DNA from: Albifimbria verrucaria
Taxonomy: Eukaryota > Ascomycota > Sordariomycetes > Hypocreales > Stachybotryaceae
DNA: 64,000 bases
Assembly (NCBI GenBank): GCA_020081605.1
Contig: JAHREC010000011.1
Span: forward strand, 2,728,001 to 2,792,000
Direction: 5' to 3'
Position numbers and translations under genes: made by a program. Below the pieces are notes generated by a model that ran no database searches, was not told the DNA's origin, and worked only from the letters and a program-made list of their open reading frames with translations. Shown piece after piece: positions 58,341 to 64,000 of this stretch; position 1 is the stretch's first letter; each line of letters starts with the position of its first letter.

Positions 58341-60507
58341 GACGGGCGTGATGGCGGCGGTAGTATGCGGTTCACAGTCGGCTTGTTGCGCGTGCGACGA
58401 GACGGTTGATGTTGGGAGTGTATCCCGGTTAAGCTTCAGTCGACACCGGGAGCAGGATCACGAAATCGAGTTTTATGAGTTGTTCATTTCGTTACGATGT
58501 CATTTGAATTTCGGGGTTGCCCGGGCGCACGGCAGGTGGTTTCGATGTTCAGGCTGGACGATGCATTTCAATGTGAAGCTGTCGCAAGTGGCATGCAGAG
58601 CTAAGCTCGGTCGGCAAAAGCCGGAGCGGCTGATGATGTATGTACCTTTGTAGGTGTCCAAAGTCAAGCACGAAGTACCTTTCACCTACCTACCCTTAAC
58701 CTTAATTGTACAGCACATTTAATTCATCATCATCATTAGGTCCTGCTTATCGGCCAAGGCAGGTGATGATTTCTTTGTATATTTTCCTTTTTGCTTTGAG
58801 ACATGGTGTCGGAAAGCGGATGTATGTTTTTCTTGCCTCACCCGGTGGTTCTAGAAAACTCGCATGATCAAATACCCAAGGAGGCCTGGCTGGTGTCCAA
58901 CGGCGATAAATCGGCGGTGACAAGGGCGTTGCCCATGCATATGTGTTTCAATCCCTGCTCGGTCCAGGCCTCAAGCACATGATGGGCCTGCCCTGTCTCG
59001 CGTGTCACACGAGAGAGACCTTGCATCTCGGGAGCAGGGATATGATGCCATTGTTGGACCGACCTGGAGATGAGACGAGACAAGACTGGTGTTGGCGATG
59101 GTGCTGCTGCTGGAAGACAAGCACACAAGCGCACCGGCAGACAGACAGGCTAGACAACGGAGCCGGGGCCGTACAGGGTAACACGGCAATACGGCAAGGT
59201 AGGGAGGGTAGTGAGTGTAATTAAACAAAGCAGACAAGGCATCGCCAAGGAAAAACGGGTTCCTGGTCGGTGTGCCATGCGAACCCTGTGCTGCCCTGGC
59301 AAGTGGTAAGCAAAAAACGCGGATCATCCCCCCATGCCATGGCATGTAGGCTACCTACGTAAGTACCTGATAATATACCTACAGTAGAGTGGAACGGCTT
59401 TGGCGAGGTACTTTTATAAACAAGAATGTTTGTTATAGCAAGCGAGATCCATATAGGGATATATTGTCCAGGTATGGCATGGGGATCAATGTGAAACCAG
59501 ATAGAGTTATAACGTCGTTTCCAATATTACTTCATCATGGTCTATAATTTTTTTCTTTCTTTCGGTCTTCGTCTTTCGTACTTTCTCTTCCTCGCTAACG
59601 GGTAGCCGGGCATCATTTGTGGAGGAGGAAGAGGAGAAGGGACGCAGCCACCAGCCCACCCTAGTCCATGGAGCCCCTTCTATATGTTTGGGGGCCTTGG
59701 GCGGGAGTTACATTGCAGATATTGAGCTACGACGAGCCAGGGAACGAGTCACGATCCGTAATTTACCAGCACGAGGATCTGAGCGACTTTTAAAGGGCGA
59801 GTTATAATTATATAGGCGGAATAATAACAATAACGGCAAGGTCGGCGAGGAAAGAGAAAAGAAGAAGAATGAAAATAAAAAGAAAATAAAGGGAAACAAA
59901 AATGAAAATTAGACACAATTGAAAGAGGGAGGAGGTACGGTAGGTACTCTGTACTCGGTACTCTGTAGATGGAAAGGAAGTTGCCGGAACCAACGTGTGA
60001 GCCGGAAGGAGCCCCGGAAGGGCGAACAAATTTAGAGCCACAACAAAACAACCTCCATCCATCCAAACATCTCCTTCTCCTCCATCCCACGCTGCCAGCG
60101 CCATGCATTGCGCACGGCTCGCCTTTCATCGCACCGACTAACACGCCATCTCTTTTCGGCGTCTTTCCGAGCCTTCTGTTGGCTGCGTTCCATCTCAGTC
60201 TCGTCTTATGCCCTGGCCTGGCCTGGCCTGGCCCTAGAGTCCTACATACATACCTACCTTACATACATACTTACATACCACATTGGATACGCATCTTGGA
60301 TAATCAACCACCCAAATTCAGCACCCAGTGGCAAGCTTACTTACTACGTTGCATGATAATCCGACTTGCCTCCTGCCGAGAGAGCACCGTCCTGTCCTCT
60401 CCTGTGCTCTGCTCAAAGCAAGAAGCTGGTCTTTTGCTTCTCTGTCCAGCCACCTCCACTCCACAGCCCTCATCCAGCCCTCCTTCTTCGTCCGTTTACA
60501 CGCCAGC
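58341..60507. other. 2.2-kb intergenic region
   Basis: No gene is supported; the overlapping frames at 58868-59345 and 59619-60562 have no domains. The region near 60217-60235 is a CCTGG-type tandem (TGGCCTGGCCTGGCCTGG), followed by TACATACATACC tetranucleotide repeats (about 60241-60280). Confidence 0.45.
60217..60280. repeat. Simple repeats (CCTGG)n and (TACA)n
   Basis: Tandem CCTGG units run directly into a TACATAC/CTACC microsatellite. They lie 230-290 bp upstream of the fusion gene's start and could be in its 5' leader. Confidence 0.7.
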
Positions 60508-63500
60508 ATGTTTCCCTTTGATCAGTCCTCTCTTCCCCGGCTCACCACCCGCAGGGCTCTGATCCTCGTCGACTTCCAGAATGATTTCCTAACCCCTGAC
60601 GGTGCCTTGCCCGTCACCGAGCCCGAGGGCTTCGTCGACCGCGCTCTCGAGCTGGCTGCGGCCTTTCGTGCATCCGGTGATGTCGTCTGGGTCCAGTCTC
60701 GTTTTAAAGAGCCACGCCCTGCCGATTCGGACCAGATCCTGGCTACTGACAGCATGCCCCGAACTGCCCGTGGCCACCGTTCCAGAGTCGTCCTACCTCG
60801 CTTGCCCGTTGATGACTCTGACATAGATCCGGAGGCTTTCCTGAGCCACCCCGAGCCAACTTGTTTGAAGCCGTCCGCTCCCGGTGCTGAAGTCCCCACG
60901 GCAGTCAAATCATCCGTCCACCAAGGCGACATGACGCTCACCAAGACGCACTACTCCGCCTTTCAGGACACCCAGCTTCTGCGCATGCTTCGTGCCAAGA
61001 TGGTCATGGAGGTCTTCATCTGCGGATCCCTCGCCAACGTTGGCGTCTACGCAACCGCTCTCGGTGCTGCCGGTCACGGCTTGACAATCACCATTGTTGA
61101 AAATTGCTGTGGTTACCGTAGCGAGCTGCGTCAGATGCATGCTGTCAAGGCACTGCTCGAGCTGACTGGTTGCGAAATCGCCTCGGCCTCCGAAGTTCTG
61201 GAATCCATCACGCCCAAGCAGCCCGCCACTTCTGCCAATGCTTCCACCTCTTCATCCCGCCCCCTAGGTCTGAGTCCTCTCGTTCCCGGGACCAAGTCCG
61301 CCCGAGCGCCTCGCCGGATATTGTACGACCGATGACGGGTCTTCGACTTGCCTCAGACTCACCGATACCTGCAGATACAACTAAAGCTTCATCCAGCGGG
61401 TCCACTGGCGCTGTGACGAGTCCTGTTAGCCCCATCAAACCAGGAGATACTGGCAAGGACAATACAAAAGAAACCCAAGAATCGAAAGACAAGCCACCTG
61501 CAATGTCACTGGGGATAGCGAGGCCATCGTAAAGAATGGCGAGAACGATAAGTCCGAAATAACTGATGTCGAGCCAACGGAGAAACCTGCCACTGCAGAA
61601 AAGATAGAGACCCTTTCTGACGATAAACCAATCGAAGCAAAAGTAATCGAGCCTTCATCAAAAGAGGCTTCATTGCCGTCGCAAGAAAAGAAGGCTGATG
61701 TTGGTCCTGTTCCTGATGATACGGCTGCGGAAATAAAGCAGAAAGGCCTCTGTGCTGGTGATACCGACGTCATCGAGGACCTCCTACCCCCACAGTTGGA
61801 GAAGGATATCTTCTATACTTTGAAGGATGAAATCAGCTGGCAGCGCATGTCCCACCAAGGCGGCGAAGTGCCACGCCTTGTCGCCGTCCAGGGTGAGGTT
61901 GCCGAGGATGGCAGCATGCCGGTCTACCGCCATCCCTCAGACGAATCCCCTCTACGTCCATTCTCCCCAACTGTCCTGGCGATCAAGGCAGAAACCGAGA
62001 AACACCTGGGACACTCGCTCAACCACGTGCTAATCCAATACTACCGTGATGGCAGTGACTACATTTCCGAGCATAGTGACAAGACGCTGGACATTGTCCA
62101 CAAGTCCTACATTGCTAACGTGAGCCTGGGCGCCGAGCGTATCATGGTGCTGCGAACGAAGAGGGCAGATAAGGACTTCTCTCGGCCAGCAGAACCTGCT
62201 CCGCAGGATGCCGAAGGTTCCAAGCGCAAAATTCAGCGGGCAAGGCTTCCTCATAACTCACTCTGCCGCATGGGCTTGCAGACGAACATGCAATGGCTAC
62301 ACTCGATTCGCCAAGACAAACGCGCTGACAGGGACAAGACGCCACAGGAGTTGGCATACGGCGGTGGCCGTATCTCCCTTACGTTCCGTCAAATCGGCAC
62401 GTTCCTCGATCGAGACGAATCTGTTATCTGGGGACAAGGCGCCACCGGTAAGACCCGTGAAGAAGCTCATCCTGTCATCAATGGCCAGGAGCCCGAAGCC
62501 GTCAAGATGCTTCGAGCTTTTGGAACCGAGAACCATGCCTCGTTCTTTGACTGGGAGGCCCATTATGGCAAGGGCTTTGATGTGCTGCACATAAGAGCTG
62601 CACCACGCTTCTTTGCATCTGGCGATAAAGTAGTGGACATGCGTATTGCCATGATGTTGGCTGAATATGGCATCGGCTATGCCAAAGGAAGCATGGCTCC
62701 TTCCACAGAGACTGAGGCAAGTAAAGATGTGAAGGACGGTGCTGGATCTTCCGCATCTGATGTGGCCGTCCCTATTAAATTTGCAGACAACGATGCTAGC
62801 AAATCCGTTGTTCAGGGTGATGTTGCTATCATGCTTTATATCAATGCTGTCTACGGTCAAGGCAAAGCCAATGCTCCGCCTGCCGACCGACTGGTACTGG
62901 CTACGCAGCTCACACGCTTTCAGCAAGGGCTCGCTTTACTTGATAAATGGCGACACCTCTTTAAGAAAGTGCCTGCCACCGAGTCCCAAAATGATGACAC
63001 GGAGGCAAAGGAACCACCGGTCAAAACTTCAGACCCTTTGAAGCCACTCAGACGGGAGCTTACCATGTGGGACGCTTATGCCGCCGAGTCGGACGGCAAA
63101 TTCCTCGCAGGTTCTTCGCCCTCATTGCCGGACTTTGCTGTCTGGCCTATCCTGCACGACATTGCACAGGAACACGGAGAGACAACGTGGAGTGGTCTTG
63201 ACAACCTGCGTAAATACTACGATATGATCAAGCAGAGGGAGAATATACAAAAGGTTCTGGGTAAGACGACGGACGAAACACCGAAGGATGACCCAAAGGT
63301 GGCTGCAGACACGTCCACGGAAGAACCACCAAAGGAAAATCCAACAAAGGAAAAATCACACATGGGAAAAGCACTTCAAGAAGAAGCACCGGTAGAAACA
63401 CCCGGAGAGGTGCTTAAGGAAGAAACACCCAAAGACAAAATATTAAAAAGCCACACCCCAAGGATAAGGCATCAAAAGACAGCTAGACTCGTGGATACAT

Positions 63501-63547
63501 ACCAACATTGTTGTCGTCTTCAGCCCAGACACAGTACAGCACCTTGA
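60508..63547 (+). CDS. Isochorismatase-like, AlkB-like dioxygenase, GST-like fusion protein
   Basis: One uninterrupted locus encodes about 1,010 residues. Part 1 (about residues 1-260): isochorismatase fold with RALILVDFQNDFLTPDGALP (catalytic Asp) and MTLTKTHYSAFQDT (Lys), but the nucleophile position reads FICGSLANVGVYATAL, with Gly where Cys is expected. A Ser/Lys/Glu-rich linker follows. Part 2 (about residues 400-650): AlkB-type Fe(II)/2-oxoglutarate dioxygenase with the metal motif SEHSDKTLD (HxD), PHNSLCRMG and RISLTFRQIG (distal Arg). Part 3: GST-like, with a thioredoxin-fold start (VVDMRIAMMLAEYGIGY) and a helical domain (PSLPDFAVWPILHDI). The tail is low-complexity, Lys/Glu/Pro-rich. 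Two single-base breaks lie in the linker, near 61310 and 61515, so two adjacent genes cannot be fully excluded; the second half has no good start of its own. No intron is needed. Confidence 0.8.
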
Positions 63548-64000
63548 CACTGTTGGATATTAAACTCTTGGCATCTTATTCGCAAATAGAGCGACCAATA
63601 ATGCGTTTCATTTCACAAGTAATAGTTTCACTTCTAGATTTAGAACATAATTTTTCTCACGAGATCTACTCCGCCTTAAAATAATACCAACATGTCCGTT
63701 GAAAGTGTATCAATGTATCCTCAATCGCTAACAGTGCTATATCAAACCCCTTCCTCAACAAGCAGAATTGTATCGCAAGGCAAAACCTGTCATTGAAACA
63801 CAGCCCTGCTTCGTAAACAGGTGCTTAGGGAGAGAGGGGAAAAACCAACCAAAAACCATAGAGACTCGCGTGACGCATTGATGCGAGACCCAATACTGAA
63901 TAATTTCAAAAAGCGAGTTCTGATGGCTTCCGTTTTCGTGTTTGTCTCTCCTTTCCTTGGTGCCTCGCCTAGACTCCATGATAAGGGGTAGAAACCCAGG
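63548..64000. other. Right edge, 3' flank
   Basis: A/T-rich 3' UTR of the fusion gene. A 74-codon minus-strand frame (63755-63979) shows no recognisable domain. Confidence 0.45.

Noticed and set aside
664..63547. Programmed ribosomal frameshifting as explanation of the many frame breaks
   Set aside because: The sites share no slippery heptamer or downstream structure, occur several times per gene, and affect unrelated housekeeping genes; error in the sequence explains them better.
1..64000. CRISPR arrays, bacterial operons or prophage elements
   Set aside because: Intron-containing eukaryotic genes throughout; no repeat-spacer arrays seen.

Overview
The window is nuclear DNA of a filamentous ascomycete (Pezizomycotina, most likely Sordariomycetes; Hypocreales is plausible but not provable from here). 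The reasons are short 40-80 nt GT..AG introns with CTAAC/CTGAC-type branch points, about 22 gene models on both strands, and typical genes: a LysM-CBM18-GH18-Hce2 chitinase, a DUF7136 GPI protein, a GH6 cellobiohydrolase, fungal NLR and ankyrin proteins, a 2EXR protein and cpc-2/RACK1 with U24 snoRNA in an intron.

Layout. 0.6-10 kb: TFIIIC subunit (+), small secreted SnoaL-like protein (+), SRAP/HMCES-type DNA-protein crosslink protein (-), tRNA-Ser(AGA) (+) and a LITAF-type zinc/membrane protein (-). 10.5-29 kb is the accessory block: chitinase and DUF7136 protein (both -), an ankyrin protein (+) convergent with a phosphorylase-NB-ARC-TPR NLR (-), a C2H2 gene with an internal tandem duplication (+), a small tubby-like protein (-) and a 2EXR protein (+). 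29-64 kb is mostly housekeeping: DDHD phospholipase (-), RING/ankyrin protein (-), fimbrin (+), SR-type RRM protein (+), mitochondrial carrier (+), ribosomal protein eL18 (+), mitochondrial rRNA methyltransferase Mrm2 (-), nuclear coiled-coil protein (-), OST3/6 (+), GH6 (+), cpc-2 (-), TAF8 (-), and a large isochorismatase-AlkB-GST fusion (+).

One property dominates the window. Almost every gene, including indispensable ones (eL18, fimbrin, TFIIIC, TAF8, RACK1), carries one to five single-base frameshifts, nearly always a missing base and often in a C/G or A run. I read these as consensus errors of an unpolished assembly, not as pseudogenes. CDS features are therefore given as the whole locus span, with introns and frame breaks noted in the evidence.

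Most genes are unlinked in function. Pairings worth noting are the two neighbouring secreted cell-wall-type proteins (chitinase and DUF7136) and the convergent ankyrin/NLR pair. The most unusual protein is the isochorismatase-AlkB-GST fusion at 60.5-63.5 kb, whose isochorismatase domain appears to lack its catalytic cysteine.
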